Source of the DNA: Bretschneidera sinensis
Lineage: Eukaryota; Streptophyta; Magnoliopsida; Brassicales; Akaniaceae
Assembly (NCBI GenBank): GCA_023935145.1
Contig: CM043703.1
Coordinates: forward strand, 21,811,227 to 21,875,226
Length of the DNA stretch: 64,000 nt
Reading direction: 5' to 3'
Of the stretch, positions 1-13,034 are shown in pieces. Position numbers and translations under genes: made by a program. The number at the start of each line of letters is the position of its first letter. The first letter of the stretch is position 1. The notes below the pieces were generated by a model. The model made no database searches. It was not told the origin of the DNA and saw only the letters and a program-made list of their open reading frames with translations.

Positions 1-899
1 CTATGAGGTCGGAGAAGACACTGATTTGAGGATAAAGTTAGATGCTCTCACTAAGAAGATTGACACTCTCGCTGTGGGCCAATCCATCAATGCTGCCAAC
101 ACATTCAATGTTGATAGTTATTCCATCTGTGCTAGTCCCATGCATCTAGCACAGAATTGTCCATCTATTCCGGTTTTTACCGAGTATCCTATTGAACAAG
201 TGAATGCTTTCAATGACTATCGGAGGCAGTCAAATGGATCTTACTCCGAGACGTACAATCCAGGATGGTGGAACCACCCTAATTTTTTATGGAAGCAGAG
301 CTAACCAATGAATCAGGGAGGAGCCCTGCATCATGCTCAAAATCAATACCCTCCCGAATTTGCCCCCACAAATTCCTAGTCATGGTTGCTCTGCCCATCC
401 AGCACCATCACCTGCTTACCAAGCTCCAACTCAAATGCCAGCCCCAGTTTCACAGTCACTAGAGGACACCCTTAAGTAGTTCATGAAGATGACTGGCCAA
501 TCCATGAGCGAAGTAAAGAATGCAACAATGGTAAACACCCAAGCAATTACTAAACTGGAGAGTCAAATAGGGCAAATTGCAAGTCACTTGGGTGAAAGAA
601 AGAATGGGAAGTTCCCCAGTCAGCCCGTGCCCAACCCGAAAGGACAGTTTATAGTTGGAAATTCATCAACTCCTACGCATGGAGAGGAAAAAATGCAGTC
701 GATTGTCACATTAAGGTCTGGGAGATAAGTGGACAATTGAGTAGAAGAGAACCCTGCTATGCAGCAAGGGCAAGAAAGTGGCAACAAGGAAAAGAGAGAT
801 GCTGAGCAATCTACAGCCACACCTACTGTGAAGGACCCTCCTAGGTCACTTGTACCTAAAGCGCCTTACCCTGAGAGATTACAGGCGCCTAAGAAATGA
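1..899 (+). pseudogene. L5 gag, 3' part, broken
   Basis: This is the C-terminal half of an Athila-type gag, the structural protein of the virus-like particle. It aligns throughout with the gag of L6 on the other strand, sharing segments such as LRIKLDALTKKID and MHLAQNCPS. A stop at 302-304, a frame change near 340-480 and a TAG at 478-480 break it. From 483 one frame runs on towards protease, but carries a TAA at 726-728 (after LRSGR) and a TGA at 897-899 (in APKK*GKYEE). Both of these last stops are also present at the same codons in L6. Confidence 0.85.
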
Positions 900-3800
900 G
901 GGAAGTATGAGGAAATTCTGGAGGTATTCAAGCAGGTCCAAATCAATATCCCATTGTTGGATACCATCCATCAAGTGCCATCATATGCCAAGTTTTTAAA
1001 GGACTTGATCACTATCAAGAGAAAGACGAATGTCCTAAAGAAGGAATTTTTAACCGAGCAGGTTAGCTCAATCCTTCAGTGCAAGCTACCCATCAAGTAT
1101 AAGGACCCGGGGTATCCTACCATCTCTTGCACGATAGGAGTTAGCCAGATTGAAAAGACTCTCTTGGATCTAAGAGCAAGTGTGAACCTTCTACCTTACT
1201 CAGTCTATTTGCAGTTAGGGTTAGGAGAACTGAAGCCCACAAACACGACGCTTCAATTGGCTGATAGGTCAGTGAAAATACCACGAGGAATAATTGAGGA
1301 CGTCTTGATAAAAGTGGATAAATTCTATTTCCCAGTGGATTTTATTGTGCTTGACACAGAGCCGGTTAGAATGTAGGGATTCAGATACTGGTTATTCTAG
1401 GGCGACCATTCTTAGCCACGGCTAACGCCCTGATCAATTGTAGGACAGGGGTGATGAAGATTTCCTTCGAAAATATAACAGTGGAGTTGAATATCTTTGA
1501 TATCACTAAGCAACCACTGGAATTTGATGCAGTGAGAAATGTATGCATGATAGAAGAGATTCTTGAGGAGATTGTGGATGAATCAAGAATTGATGACCCC
1601 CTGGAGGCATACTTCGCTCGATTTGGAGAGGATTTGGATCTAGATAAGTTCCTCGAGCAAGCGAGTGCTATTTTGGAGTCTCCTCCTCGGGAGAGCAATG
1701 AAATGAAGGAGATCACAACACCTGAACCCCCTAAGAAGGAACTTAAGCCTTTACTGGATAATCTTAAGTATAAGTTCCTAGGTCCAGCAGATTGTTTGCC
1801 TATCATTATAGCTTTAGATTTGGGTGAGGCTCAAGAGAATAAATTATTAGATGTTTTAAGAGAGCACAAGGAAGCTATCGGCTGCACTATAGAGGATATT
1901 AAGGGAATCAGCCCCTCGTTAGTAATACACAAGATACATTTGGAGGAGAATGCCAAGCCATCGAGGGAGCCACAAAGAAGGCTCAACCCAGCTATGCAAG
2001 AGGTTGTGAGGGTGGAAGTAATTAAGCTACTAGATGCAGGGATCATTTATCCCATCTCTGATAGCAAGTGGGTGAGCCCGATTCACGTCGTGCCTAAGCG
2101 AGCTAGATTAACGGTAGTGAAGAATAAGGACGACGAATTGGTGCCAACTCGTGCTCAGTCAGGATGGAGAGTGTGTATAGACTACCGTAAACTGAACACT
2201 GCCACAAGGAATGATCATTTTCCACTCCCATTTATTGATCAGATGGTGGAGCGTTTGGTTGGGCACGAGTATTATTGCTTTTTTATGGTTATTCTGGATA
2301 TAACCAGGTCCCCGTGGACCCTGAAGATCAGGAGAAGATGACATTTACCTGTCTTTTTAGGACATTTGCCTACCGTCGCATGCCATTTGGGTTATGCAAT
2401 GCACCTGCTACTTTTCAGCGGTGCATGGTCAGCATATTCTCTGACATGGTAGAGCGGTTCTTAGAGATTTTCATGGACGATTTCTTCATCTTTGGTTCAA
2501 TATTTGAGGAGTGTCTGTACCGTCTCACTTTGGTTTTAGTGCGGTGCAAGGAGAAGAACCTAGTGCTTAATTAGGAGAAACGTCATTTTATGGTTAAGCA
2601 AGGTATTGTACTAGGGCATGTCATATCTCATCAGGGGATTGAGGTCGACAAAGCGAAGGTGGACCTGATTTCCAATCTTCCACCCCCACGTACAGTGAAG
2701 GAGGTTCGATCTTTTCTGGGCCATGCAGGCTTCTACAGGCGATTTGTCCAGAATTTCAGCAAAATCACCAGGCCCTTGTGCAAGTTATTACTGAAGGATG
2801 CCCCATTTGTATTTGATGAAGACTGTAAGAAAGAATTTGGGATCTGAAGAAGATTCTAACGTCCACACCCATTATTCAGCTACCCAACTGGGGTGTGCTT
2901 TTTGAGATTATGTGTGACGCATCAGACTATGCTGTTGGAGTTGTTTTGGGGCAGTGTGTTGATAAACTTCCCCATGTTATCTATTATGCAAGTCAAACTC
3001 TAAATGACGCACAACTCAATTACACTACTTGCTAGCAGTTGTTTTTGCATTAGATAAGTTCAAATCCTACTTGTTAGGATCTAAAGTCATTATCTACTCA
3101 GACCATGCAGCATTGAAGTATCTTTTCTCTAAAAAAGATGCTAAATCTCATCTTATCCAATGGATCTTGCTACTTCAAGAGTTCGACATAGAGATTTGGG
3201 ATAAGAAAGGTTCCAAAAATATGGTGGCGAACCATTTGCCTAGATTGATTGTGGATTTCACTGAGGCCGCCACTCCCATTTCTGAGACCTTTCCTGATGA
3301 GCAGTTGATGCACATTGCTCACAATCCCACTCCATGGTTTGCTGATATAGTGAACTATCTTGTCACCGGTCAAATGCCTTTACATTGGGGGTGACAAGAT
3401 AAATCAAAGTTTTTTGCCATGGTTAAACATTTTTTCTGTGATGATCCTTACCTGTTCAAGTATTGTCCCGATCAGATCATCAGAATGTGTATTCCTGAGC
3501 ATGACCAATCTAATGTCATCGTTTTTTGTCATGATCATGCTTATGGAGGCCATTTTAGTGCTAAAAAGACTGCTGCAAAGATTTTGTAGTGTGGATTCTA
3601 TTGGCATACCCTGTTCCGAGACTCTCACACCTACTGTGTATCTTGTGAGCGTTGCAAAAAGCTAGGGAGTCTTTCGAGGAGGAATATGATGCCCCTTAAC
3701 CCTATCCTGATTGTTGAGATTTTTGACGTGTGGGTTATTGATTTTATGGGACTGTTCCCAAACTCCTTTGGGTACCTGTACATTCTGGTTGCTGTGGACT

Positions 3801-4626
3801 ATCTGTCCAAATGGGTGGAGGCCGTTGCATGTAAGATCAATGACCACAGAGTTGTGGTCCAGTTTTTGAAGGACACTATCTTTGCTCGTTTTGGTACGCC
3901 TCGTGCAATCATAAGTGACGAAGGTAAGCACTTTTGCAACCGGATTTTTGAGCAATTGATGAAGAAATATTTCATCACATACAAGGTTGCCACCCTGTAT
4001 CACCCTCAGACGAGTGGCCAAGTGGAAATTTCCAATCGCGAGATCAAGCAAATTTTGGAGAAGACTATGAACCCTAGTAGAAAGGATTGGACTCTATGAT
4101 TGACTGATGCACTATGGGTATATCGAACAGCTTTTAAGACACCAATTGGCATGTCCCACTATCGTATTGTGTACGGAAAGGCATGTCACCTTCCGATAGA
4201 ATTGGAGCATCGTGCATATTGGGCTATTAAGCAGCTGAACTTCAATCTTTCTAAGGTCGGCTCACAAATGAAGCTCCAACTCGATGAATTAGAGGAGCTG
4301 TGGAATGATGCATATGAGTGTGCACGGTCATACAAGGCACAAATGAAGAAGACTCATGACCAAAACATTTTGAGATGAGCTTTTGAGCCGGGTCTAAAAG
4401 TTCTTCTTTACAATTCACGCCTGCATCTTTTTCCAGGCAAGTTCAAATCTCGATGGACAGGCCCATTTATTATTCTGTCAGTTTTTCCTCATGGGGCCAT
4501 CAAGATTGAGGATCCAAAAAATGGTAACACTTTCAAGGTAAATGGACAGAGGCTAAAACCATTCTTGGAGTTGAGGAGTCCGGACATTGAGACGATATTG
4601 TTGGAGGATCCTATTTATTCAGATTG
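900..4626 (+). pseudogene. L5 pol (protease, RT, RNase H, integrase), broken
   Basis: Decayed Ty3/gypsy polyprotein. Protease spans about 954-1440; its active-site segment reads LDLRAS, so the usual Gly after Asp is Arg. Compared with L6, a base is missing near 1366, shifting the frame. RT starts about 1451, has a one-base loss near 2280 and its catalytic box reads FMDD near 2472. A TAG at 2572-2574 and a one-base loss near 2843 follow. RNase H (about 2880-3390) has CDASD and YSDHA, but a short deletion near 3023 removes the conserved Glu segment. Integrase covers about 3400-4580 ([23 protein letters not shown]), with further stops at 4097 and 4376. Not functional. Confidence 0.88.
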
Positions 4627-5290
4627 AATATCGTCTACTATGGAGAGTCTGGCTAAAGACTTTAAACTTAGCGCTCATGGGAGGCACCCCACAGCTTATC
4701 CTTTCTGTTTATTTATTATTTTACATATTTATGATTAATGTTTGTTTCCAGTATTTTTTTGTTTTTCAGTCTTTATTTTTCAGGGACAACGCGTACTTCA
4801 GTTCAAGTTTGGGGGTATGCTACGAGCCATGCTAGTCCAGATAGTTCTCCATATCCCATGTCAGTTCTTTCCATATTATTCACACATTGGGGTCAATGTG
4901 TAATTTAAGTTTGGGGGTATGGGAGACACATTTCACACACTTTGTCCTAATTTGTTGTTTTTTTTTAGTGAAGATAAATGCATGTTCATGTTCGTCTGAA
5001 AATTTTGATTGATCTGAAAAAAATTGTGATGTGATTTCATTGGTGAGTTTAAAACTTTGAACACATGATCTGATGATAGAGTTTAAACTTTAGTTACTTA
5101 CTTTAGGCATTCGAGAATTCACATGTTTGAGCCAATCTAACACGTGCACATTAGCACATATTTGTGTGAGGTATGACATGTAATGTTAATGTGTATGTTT
5201 CTTATCTTAACTGAAACGGGATAACTTGTGGGATTAACACTTGGGCATAGAAAAGCATAAAAAAAAAATAATGATCGTCATCAATAAACT

Positions 5291-5450
5291 TTCCACTGAG
5301 TAACTAGACCTCTTGCCTCAGTAAGCAGTGAGTGTTCACGTCAAAATGTGGGAATTTTATTCATAGTGATCATTGCGAAATTTTCTACTGAGTAACTGGA
5401 CCTTTTGCCTCAGTAAGCAGTGAGTGTTCACATCAAAAGGTGGAAATTTT
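5291..5450 (+). repeat. Tandem duplication, 92-bp period, in L5
   Basis: Two adjacent copies of a segment containing ACTGAGTAACT, TTGCCTCAGTAAGCAGTGAG and TGTTCAC, starting at about 5291 and 5383. L6 has only one copy of the equivalent segment (about 8560-8630 on the opposite strand), so the duplication arose in the L5 lineage or was lost from L6. Each unit also contains the near-inverted pair ACTGAG/CTCAGT, which could fold into a hairpin in RNA. Confidence 0.75.
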
Positions 5451-5984
5451 GTAGCATTAAGGTCAGTTTAGTTTCGTAGCTTTTTTTACTCGAGTTAGTG
5501 AGTCCTTAGGGGTGTCTTTACACCTAATGCCCTAAAACCATCTGGTTTGGGAGTCACTGACTCAACACTTGTTACATGGGTCAATTAGAAAGATTAAGGG
5601 AACTAAACATAGTAGGGCCTTATTATTAATAAATAATAAATAAAACTATGCCATCGTTGTTCATTCCGATGAGAAATTATGTGAATCTTGAGATGTCGAA
5701 ACATTATACATTGATCTTATTTGGAAACCTCATCAGTATATGCTAATTCACTTTACACTGATTCAAGCTTATGATGTCTTAGCATGCCTCTTGCAAGTAA
5801 TTAGGTTTTAAATTCTTATTCATTGTGAAGATGGGTTAGATTTTTTAAGCTTGCTCATGAACGAATTTCATGATTTTGAGTGCTCCTTAAATTTTTGGAT
5901 ACCATGAGTAATGAACTTATCTTTGTGTTCTTTGTTTTTCATTTAGTTTTTTTATTTTGTTTTGCTAAGGGACTAGAAAAATAT

Positions 5985-5998
5985 AAGTTTGGGGGTAT
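5985..5998 (+). other. Polypurine tract of L5
   Basis: The motif AAGTTTGGGGGTAT ends four bases before the LTR start (TGAGTC at 6003). Its position next to the 3' LTR fits the primer for plus-strand synthesis. Two further copies lie upstream inside the element. Confidence 0.75.
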
Positions 5999-6002
5999 TT
6001 AA

Positions 6003-6607
6003 TGAGTCTTAAATATTGCATATTTAAGCCCTTAAATTATATGTGTTAAGCTCTTAGTTTCTATTATTTCACTTTATTTTATGTTTTTTCTGTGTTTTGT
6101 GTATTTTTATAGGTTTGTGGAGAAAATGAAGCATTTCGGGAAATGTCAAGCTTCAAGAGCAAAAGCCACCTGCCTACGAATGAGCGCATGGTCAACATCC
6201 TACATTGAAATCTTTGCAGTGCAGTGCACCTGCGATCGATCACACCAATCTGTGATCGAGCGCACTCGGGCAGTATCCCACATCGAATCTGCAACTCATT
6301 GTGCTCCAGGACTCCCCCTATAAAAGAACCATCTCACTTCATCATTCAGTGTGCAATTCCTGGGCCACTTGGTGTAATCTGGTGGACGTCTGCTAGCATT
6401 CTGGTGGACCCTGAAGGCTTTGCTACCACGAGGGGAAGCGTCGCCCAACAACGAGTGGAATTTCTCCCATGCATAGTAATTTATTTCTTTTTATCTAGTT
6501 TTAAAGTTTAATGTTTAGCACTTGTATTGTGAACTTTAGTTTCATAATTATGAGAGGCTAAAATCTTCAGCTAAGATTGAAGATGAAGCCTTTCCATTGT
6601 TTAGTGT
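6003..6607 (+). repeat. L5 3' LTR, left segment
   Basis: The LTR starts with TG at 6003 and is recognisably related to the L6 LTR (for example the shared stretches around GCTAGCATTCTGGTGGA and GTTTAGCACTT), though much of its first 300 bases is different. A TATA box (CCTATAAAAG) lies at about 6317-6326. At 6608 the sequence passes directly into L6; the rest of this LTR is at 16349-16891. Small ORFs here are chance readings of LTR sequence. Confidence 0.85.
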
Positions 6608-7994
6608 TGTGAGTTTTAAATTACTCGTAAGCGCACGAGTCGTTTGCAGTATAGTGTTGTGCAAGTGCGAGGTCGAATCCGCAGGGAATTGCGTTGTGAA
6701 AGTATATTTTCAATCTAAACTAACTCTATCTTAACCTAGTTCCGAATTTCATATGATAATTTGCAAAAGAAATTAAAATTAAACTAAATTGATTTTTAAA
6801 AACTAATAATTAAAACACTAAGGTTTCCAAATCCACCCCACCGAAGTTAAGCATACATGTTCTAAAAATATAGCCTATCAAAACATTCCATGAATCCAAC
6901 TATAAGACAAAAAACAAATAATATCTCAACTAAACCAAAAGCATCCAATGTATCCGCTCTCAACAAATCACAAAGGAAATCCAATTTAATCGAAAAGCAT
7001 TCAATGTATCCATCAAATGAAACACAAGGAATATCCAACAGACAATTTAAACTCAATCAATTATAAGATAAACTTAAATAATTGACAGAACATTTATTCT
7101 AAAAATTGTCAGATTTGTTCAAGCAAATCTGAACTACTACGCCAAACAACGGCGGGGCTTCATCTTCAACCTTAGCTGAAGAGTCTAGCCACTCATAACT
7201 ATGAAACTACAATTCATAATAAAAGTGCTAAACATTTAAACTAAAACAACTAAATGTAAAGAAATAAATAAATAACTTTACATGGGAGAAATTCCACTCG
7301 CTGACGGGCGGCGCTTCCCCTTGTGGTGACAAAACCTTCGAGATCTACCAGAATGCTAGCGGGCGTCCACTGGTAAACACAAATGTGGCTCAGGAATTTT
7401 ACATTAAAGATGAAATGAAGAAGGGCTTATATAGGGAAATATCACAAGTGTAATATGCTTCCAATCCGATGTGGGATACTGCAGATTTCAGTTTTTGCTC
7501 TTTGACCTTTGTCTACTAAAACTGCCATAACTTTCTCTATAAAAATCATTTTATTGATCTGTAAAATTCTCCAGAAAATAGACATCCGGATATTTCCAAG
7601 CATATATAGCTCATCTCATGGTTCGTCCTGAATCAATACAGTTAAATCCTCAAAAATGGTTGATCTGTCATGCTGAAATCATGCACAGCCTGACCTTTGT
7701 CTACTAAAACTGCCATAAATTTCTCTAGAAAAATCATTTTATTGATCCGTAAAATTCCCCAGAAAATAGAAATCTGGATCTTTCCAAATATATATGGATC
7801 ATCTTCTGGTTCTTCCTAAATCAATACAGTTTAATCCTAAAAAATGGCTGATCTGCACGAGCAATTCTGGCAATTTAGTGAAACTTCTTTCCAAGCTTGT
7901 AAACCTGTAAAACAACGAAAACAACTCAAAGTAACAAATTCCTAAGCTAACAAATGTAAATTAAAGGGCCAAAATATGCAATATTTGGCACTCA
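6608..7994 (-). repeat. L6 3' LTR
   Basis: Read on the - strand it starts TGAGTG and ends CTCACA, the usual TG...CA termini. It matches 14962-16348 along its whole 1387 bases. A TATA element (CTATATAAG on the - strand) lies at about 7426-7434. It holds a 188-bp internal tandem duplication (7503-7857). Confidence 0.92.
7503..7857 (-). repeat. 188-bp tandem duplication inside the L6 LTR (left copy)
   Basis: Two units start with TGACCTTTGTCTACTAAAAC at 7503 and 7691. The same pair occurs in the other LTR at 15857 and 16045, again 188 bases apart, so the duplication predates this insertion and was copied with the LTR. The equivalent part of the L5 LTR does not show it. Confidence 0.85.
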
Positions 7995-9326
7995 TAAAAT
8001 ACCCCCAAACTTACAATTTGCTAGTCCCTTAGCAAAACAAAATAATAAAAAAAAAACCTAAATGAAAAACAAAGAACATAAAGATAAGTTTATCACTCAT
8101 GGTATCCAAAAATTTAAGGAGCACACATCACCATGATATTCATTCATGAGCAAGCTTAAAAAGATAAACCCATCTTCGCAATGAATAGAAAAGTTAAAAT
8201 CTAATTACTTACAAAAGGCAGGTTAAGGCATCACAAGTTTGACACTGTGTAAATTGAATTAGCATATAGAAATGAAGCTTCCAAGTGACTCCAATGTGTA
8301 AGGTCTCCATGTCTCAAGATTCACCGAATTTTCCATCAAAATGAATGAAAGAGGCATAGTTTTTTTTGTTTTTTTTATAAGGCACGGCTATGTCTAGTTC
8401 CCTTAAGCTTTCTAATTGACCCATGTAGCGAGTGTTGAGTCAATGACTCCCAAACCAGATGGTTTTAGGGCATTAGGTGTAAAGACACCCCTAAGGACTT
8501 ACTAACTTGAGTCAAAAAAGCTACGAAATTAAACCGGTCTTAATACTACCAAGTAAAATTCTACCTTTTGACGTGAACACTCACTGCTTACTGAGGCAAG
8601 AGGTCCAGTTACTCAGCGAAAAGTTTATTTATGATAGTAATTTTTTATTTTTTATTTTATTTTTTTATGCTTTTCTATGCCCAAGAGTTCATCCAACAAG
8701 TCATCCAGTTTCAGTTAAGATAAGGAAAAATACACATTAAAATCACATGTCATACCTCACATAATTTGTGCTAATGTGCTCGTGTTAGATTATGTCAAAC
8801 ATGTGAATTATCAAATGCCTAAGGTAAGTAACTAAATTTTAAAATTTATCACCAGATCATGTGTTCAAAATGTTAAGCTCACCAATGACATCACATCACA
8901 GAAATTGTTTAGATCAACCAAAATTTCACGATAACATGAGCATGCATTTATCTCTACGACGAAAAGACAACAAATTAGGACAAAGTGTGTGATGTGTCTC
9001 CCATACCCCCAAACTTAAATTACACATTGACCCCAATGTGTGACTAATATGGAACGAGCTGACCTGAGATATGGAGAACTAGCTGGATTGGTATGGCTCA
9101 TAGCATACCCCCAAACTTGAACTGAAGTACGCATTGTCCCTGAAAAATAAAAAACTGGAAAACAAAAAATACTAAAAAACAAACATTAATCATAAAAATG
9201 CGAAATAATAAATAAACAGAAAAGATAAGCTGTGGGGTGCCTCCCATGAGCGCTAAGTTTAAAGTCTTCAGCCAGACTGTCCCTAGAATACTGCACTCAA
9301 TCTGAGTAACTAGGATCCTCCAACAG
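7995..9326 (-). other. L6 non-coding region between pol and 3' LTR
   Basis: Counterpart of the L5 non-coding region. It has no credible ORF. It carries three copies of the purine motif AAGTTTGGGGGTAT on the - strand (9105-9118, 9003-9016, 7999-8012); the last is the polypurine tract next to the LTR. A single copy of the segment that is duplicated in L5 lies near 8560-8630. Confidence 0.78.
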
Positions 9327-12300
9327 TATCGTCTCAATGTCCGGACTCCTCAACTCTAAGAATGGTTTTAGCCTCTATCCATTTACCTTGAAAGTATTAC
9401 CATTCTTAGGATCCTCAATCTCGATGGCCCCATGAGGAAAAACTGATCGAATAATGAATGGGCCTGACCATCGGGATTTGAGCTTACCTGAAAAAAAATG
9501 CAGGCGCGAATTGTAAAGAAGAACTTTCTGACCCGGCTCAAAAGCTCGTCTTAAAATATTTTGGTCATGAGTCTTCTTCATTTGTGCTTTGTATGATCGG
9601 GCACACTTATATGCATCATTCCGCAGCTCCTCCAATTCATTGAGTTGGAGCTTCCGTTGTGAGCCAGCCTTGGAAAGATTGAAATTCAGTTGCTTGATAG
9701 CCCAATACGCACGATGCTCTAATTCAACTGGAAGGTGACATGCCTTTCCGTACAGAATACGATAGGGAGACATGCCAATGGTCGTCTTGAAGGCTGTCCG
9801 ATATGCCCACAGTGCATCAATCAATCGCAAAGACCAATCCTTTCTATTAGGGTTCACAGTCTTTTCCAAAATTTGTTTGATCTCGCGATTTGAAATTTCC
9901 GCTTGACCACTCGTCTGTGGGTGATACGGGGTGGCAACTTTGTGCGTGATGAATAACTTCTTCATCAACTGCTCAAAGATCTTTTTGGAAAGTGCTTACC
10001 TCCATCACTTATGATTGCTCGAGGCGTACCAAAACGAGCAAAAATAGTATCTTTCAAGAATTGGACCACAACTCTGTGGTCATTGGTCTTACACGCAACG
10101 GCCTCCACCCCACTTGGACAGATAGTCCACAGCAACTAGAATGTATAAGTAACCAAAGGAGTTTGGGAACGGTCCCATGAAATCAATGCCCCACACATCA
10201 AAAATTTCAACAATCAGAATAGGGTTGAGGGGCATCATATTTCTCCTAGAAAGACTCCCTAGCTTTTGGCAATGCTCATAAGATACATAGTAGGTGTGAG
10301 AGTCCCGGAACAAGGTAGGCCAATAAAATCCATACTGTAAAATCTTCGCAGCGGTCTTTTTAGCACTAAAATGGCCTCCACATGCATGATCATGAAAAAG
10401 GCGATGACATTAGATTGGTCATGCTCAAGAATACACCGTCTAATGATCTGATCAAGACATTACTTGAACAGGTAACGATCGTCCCAGAAAAAGTGTTTTA
10501 CCATGGCTAAAAATTTTGATTTATCTTGCCTCCCTCAATGCAAGGGCATGTGTCCGGTGACAAGATAGTTCACTATGTCAGCAAACCATAGTGTGGGACT
10601 GTGAGCAATGTTCATCAATTACTCATCAGGAAAGGTCTCAGAAATTGGAGTGGTGACCTCAGTGAATTCCACAATCAATCTAGACAAATGGTCCGCCATC
10701 ACATTTTCCGAACCTTTCTTATCCCGAATCTCAATGTCGAACTCTTGAAGTAGCAAGATCCATTGGATAAGACGAGATTTAGCATCTTTTTTAGAGAAAA
10801 TATACTTCAATACAGCATGGTCCGAGTAGATAATGACTTTAGATCCTAACAAGTAGGATCTGAACTTGTCTAATGCAAAAAAGACTGCAAGTAACTCCGT
10901 CTCAGTGGTAGATTAATTGAGTTGTGCGTCGTTTAGAGTTCGACTTGCATAATAGATAGCATGGGGAAGTTTATCAACACGCTGCCCCAAAACAACTCCA
11001 ACAGTATAGTCTGATGCGTCACACATAATCTCAAAAGACACACCCCAGTTGGGTGGCTGAATAATGGGTGTGGACGTCAGAATCTTCTTCAGATCCCCAA
11101 ATGCTTTCTTACAATCCTTATCAAATAGAAATGGGGCATCTTTCAGCAACAACTTGCACAAGGGCCTAGCGATCTTGCTGAAATTCTGGATAAATCGCCT
11201 ATAGAAACCTGCATGGCCCAGAAAAGATCGAACCTCTTTCACCATACGTGGGGGTGGAAGGTTGGAAATCAAATCCACCTTTGCTTTGTCGACCTCAATC
11301 CCTCGATTAGATACGACATGCCCCAGTACAATTCCTTGCTTGACCATAAAATGGCACTTCTCCCAATTAAGCACCAGGTTCTTCTCCTTAGACCGTACTA
11401 AAACCAAAGAGAGACGATGCAGGCATTCCTCAAATGTAGAACCGAAGATGGAGAGGTCGTCCATGAAAATCTCCAAGAACCGCTCAACCATGTCAGAGAA
11501 TATACTGACCATGCACCGCTGAAAAGTGGCGGGTGCATTGCGTAACCCAAAGGGCATGCGACGGTAGGCGAAAGTCCCAAAAAAACAGGTAAATATCGTC
11601 TTCTCTTGATCTTCGGGGTCCACGGGGACCTGGTTATATCCAGAATAACCATCCAAAAAGCAATAATACGCGTGCCCAGCCAAACGCTCCACCATCTGAT
11701 CGATAAATGGAAGTGGAAAGTGATCCTTCCTTGAGGCAACGTTCAGCTTACGGTAGTCTATACATACTTTCCACCCAGACTGCACACGAGTTGGTACCAA
11801 CTCATCATCCTTATTCTTTACTACCATTAATCCAGCTCGCTTGGGCACGACACGAATAGGGCTCACCCACTTGCTATTAGAGATGAGATAAATGATCCCT
11901 GAATCTAACAGCTTAATAACCTCTGCCCTCGCAAACTCTTGCATAGCAGGGTTGAGCCTTCTTTGTGGCTCCCTCGATGGCTTAGCATCTTCCTCCAAAT
12001 GTATCCTGTGCATCACCACCGAGGGGCTGATTCCCTTAATATCCTCAATGGTCCAGCCGATAGCTTCCTTGTGCTCTCTTAAAACATCTAATAATTTCTC
12101 CTCTTGAGCCTCACCCAAATCTGAAGCTATTATCACAGGCAAACAATCTGCTGGACCCAGGAACTTATACTTAAGATTATCTGGTAAAGGCTTAAGTTCC
12201 TTCTTTTGAGGTTCTGGTGCTACCGTCTCCTCCTCCTTATTGCTTTTTTGAGGATCAGACTCCAAAATGGTATTTACTTCCTCGAGTAACTTATCTAAGC

Positions 12301-13034
12301 CCAAGTCCTCTCCAAAGTGAGCAAAGTATGCCTCCATGGGATCCTCAATGCTTGATTCATTCACAGTATCCTCAAGAATCTCCTCTATCAAGCATACATC
12401 TCTCACTTCATCATATTCCAGTGGTTGCCTAGTGATATCAAAAATGTTCAACTCCACTGTCATATTTTCGAAGGAGATCTTCATCACCCCTGTCCTACAG
12501 TTGATTAAGGCGTTAGTCGTGGCTAAGAATGGTCACCCTAGAATCACTAGTATTTGAATCCCTACATTCTGAACCAACTCTGTGTCAAGCACAATAAAAT
12601 CCACGGGGAAATAGAACTTATCCACTTTTATCAAAACGTCCTCAACGTGGTCTTTTCACTGACCTGTCAGCCAATTGAAGCGTCGTGGATGTGGGCTTCA
12701 ATTCTCCTAACCCCAACTGCACATAGACTGAGTAGGGTAGAAGATTCACACTCGCCTCTAGATCCAAAAGGGCCCTCTCAATATGGCTGACTCCTATCGT
12801 GCAAGAAATGGTAGGACACTCCGGGTCCTTATACTTGATAGGTAGCTTGCACTGTAGGATTGAGCTGACCTGCTCGGTCAAAAATGCCTTTTTTAAGACA
12901 TTCATCCTCCTCCTGATAGTGACCAAGTCATTTAAAAACTTAGCATATGATGGCACTTGATGGATGGCATCCAAAAATGGGATATTGATTTGGACTTGCT
13001 TGAATACCTCCAGGATTTCCTCATACTTCCCTCA
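9327..13034 (-). pseudogene. L6 pol (protease, RT, RNase H, integrase), broken
   Basis: Better preserved than in L5. Protease lies at about 12974-12490 and is broken by an 8-base deletion near 12647 (relative to L5) and by an Arg-to-stop change near 12536. RT plus the start of RNase H is an open frame of 524 codons, 12487-10913, with the catalytic box FMDD and the RNase H Asp in CDASD. A Tyr-to-stop (TAA) ends that ORF just before the RNase H TETELLAV segment, after which the same frame continues to 10619. Integrase starts again near 10330 (DVWGIDFMG) and is shifted by an extra G in SKWGGG near 10110. Its C-terminal part, 9968-9375, is open, with HPQTSGQ and SNREIKQ. Enzyme functions are those of any gypsy element: cDNA synthesis and integration. 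Confidence 0.9.

Larger units (their letters stand above)
4627..6002 (+). other. L5 non-coding region between pol and 3' LTR
   Basis: About 1.4 kb without a believable ORF between the integrase end and the LTR. Athila elements often carry an env-like ORF here; none is visible. The stretch has three copies of the purine-rich motif AAGTTTGGGGGTAT, at 4805-4818, 4907-4920 and 5985-5998. Only the last lies at the LTR border, as a plus-strand primer should. L6 keeps the same three-copy layout. A 92-bp tandem duplication lies at 5291-5450. Confidence 0.75.
1..6607 (+). mobile_element. Athila-like Ty3/gypsy retrotransposon L5, left part in window
   Basis: The window opens inside gag of a + strand Ty3/gypsy element. 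Gag, protease, reverse transcriptase, RNase H and integrase follow in gypsy order, then a non-coding stretch, a polypurine tract at 5985-5998 and the start of the 3' LTR at 6003. The LTR is broken at 6608 by element L6 and resumes at 16349-16891. The 5' LTR and start of gag lie outside the window. The reading frame is broken many times, so the copy is dead. Assignment to the Athila-like branch rests on the close match to L6, which has a tRNA-Asp-type primer site, and on the gag and integrase sequence style; it is an inference. Confidence 0.9.

Noticed and set aside
2159..2344. Programmed frameshift in L5 RT
   Set aside because: The same place in L6 is an unbroken frame, so the shift near 2280 is private decay of L5.
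6081..6511. Overlapping ORFs at 6081-6511 on both strands
   Set aside because: They fall inside the L5 LTR and have no similarity to retrotransposon or host proteins.
11213..11739. ORFs on both strands within the L6 RT region
   Set aside because: Shadows of the 524-codon RT frame at 12487-10913.
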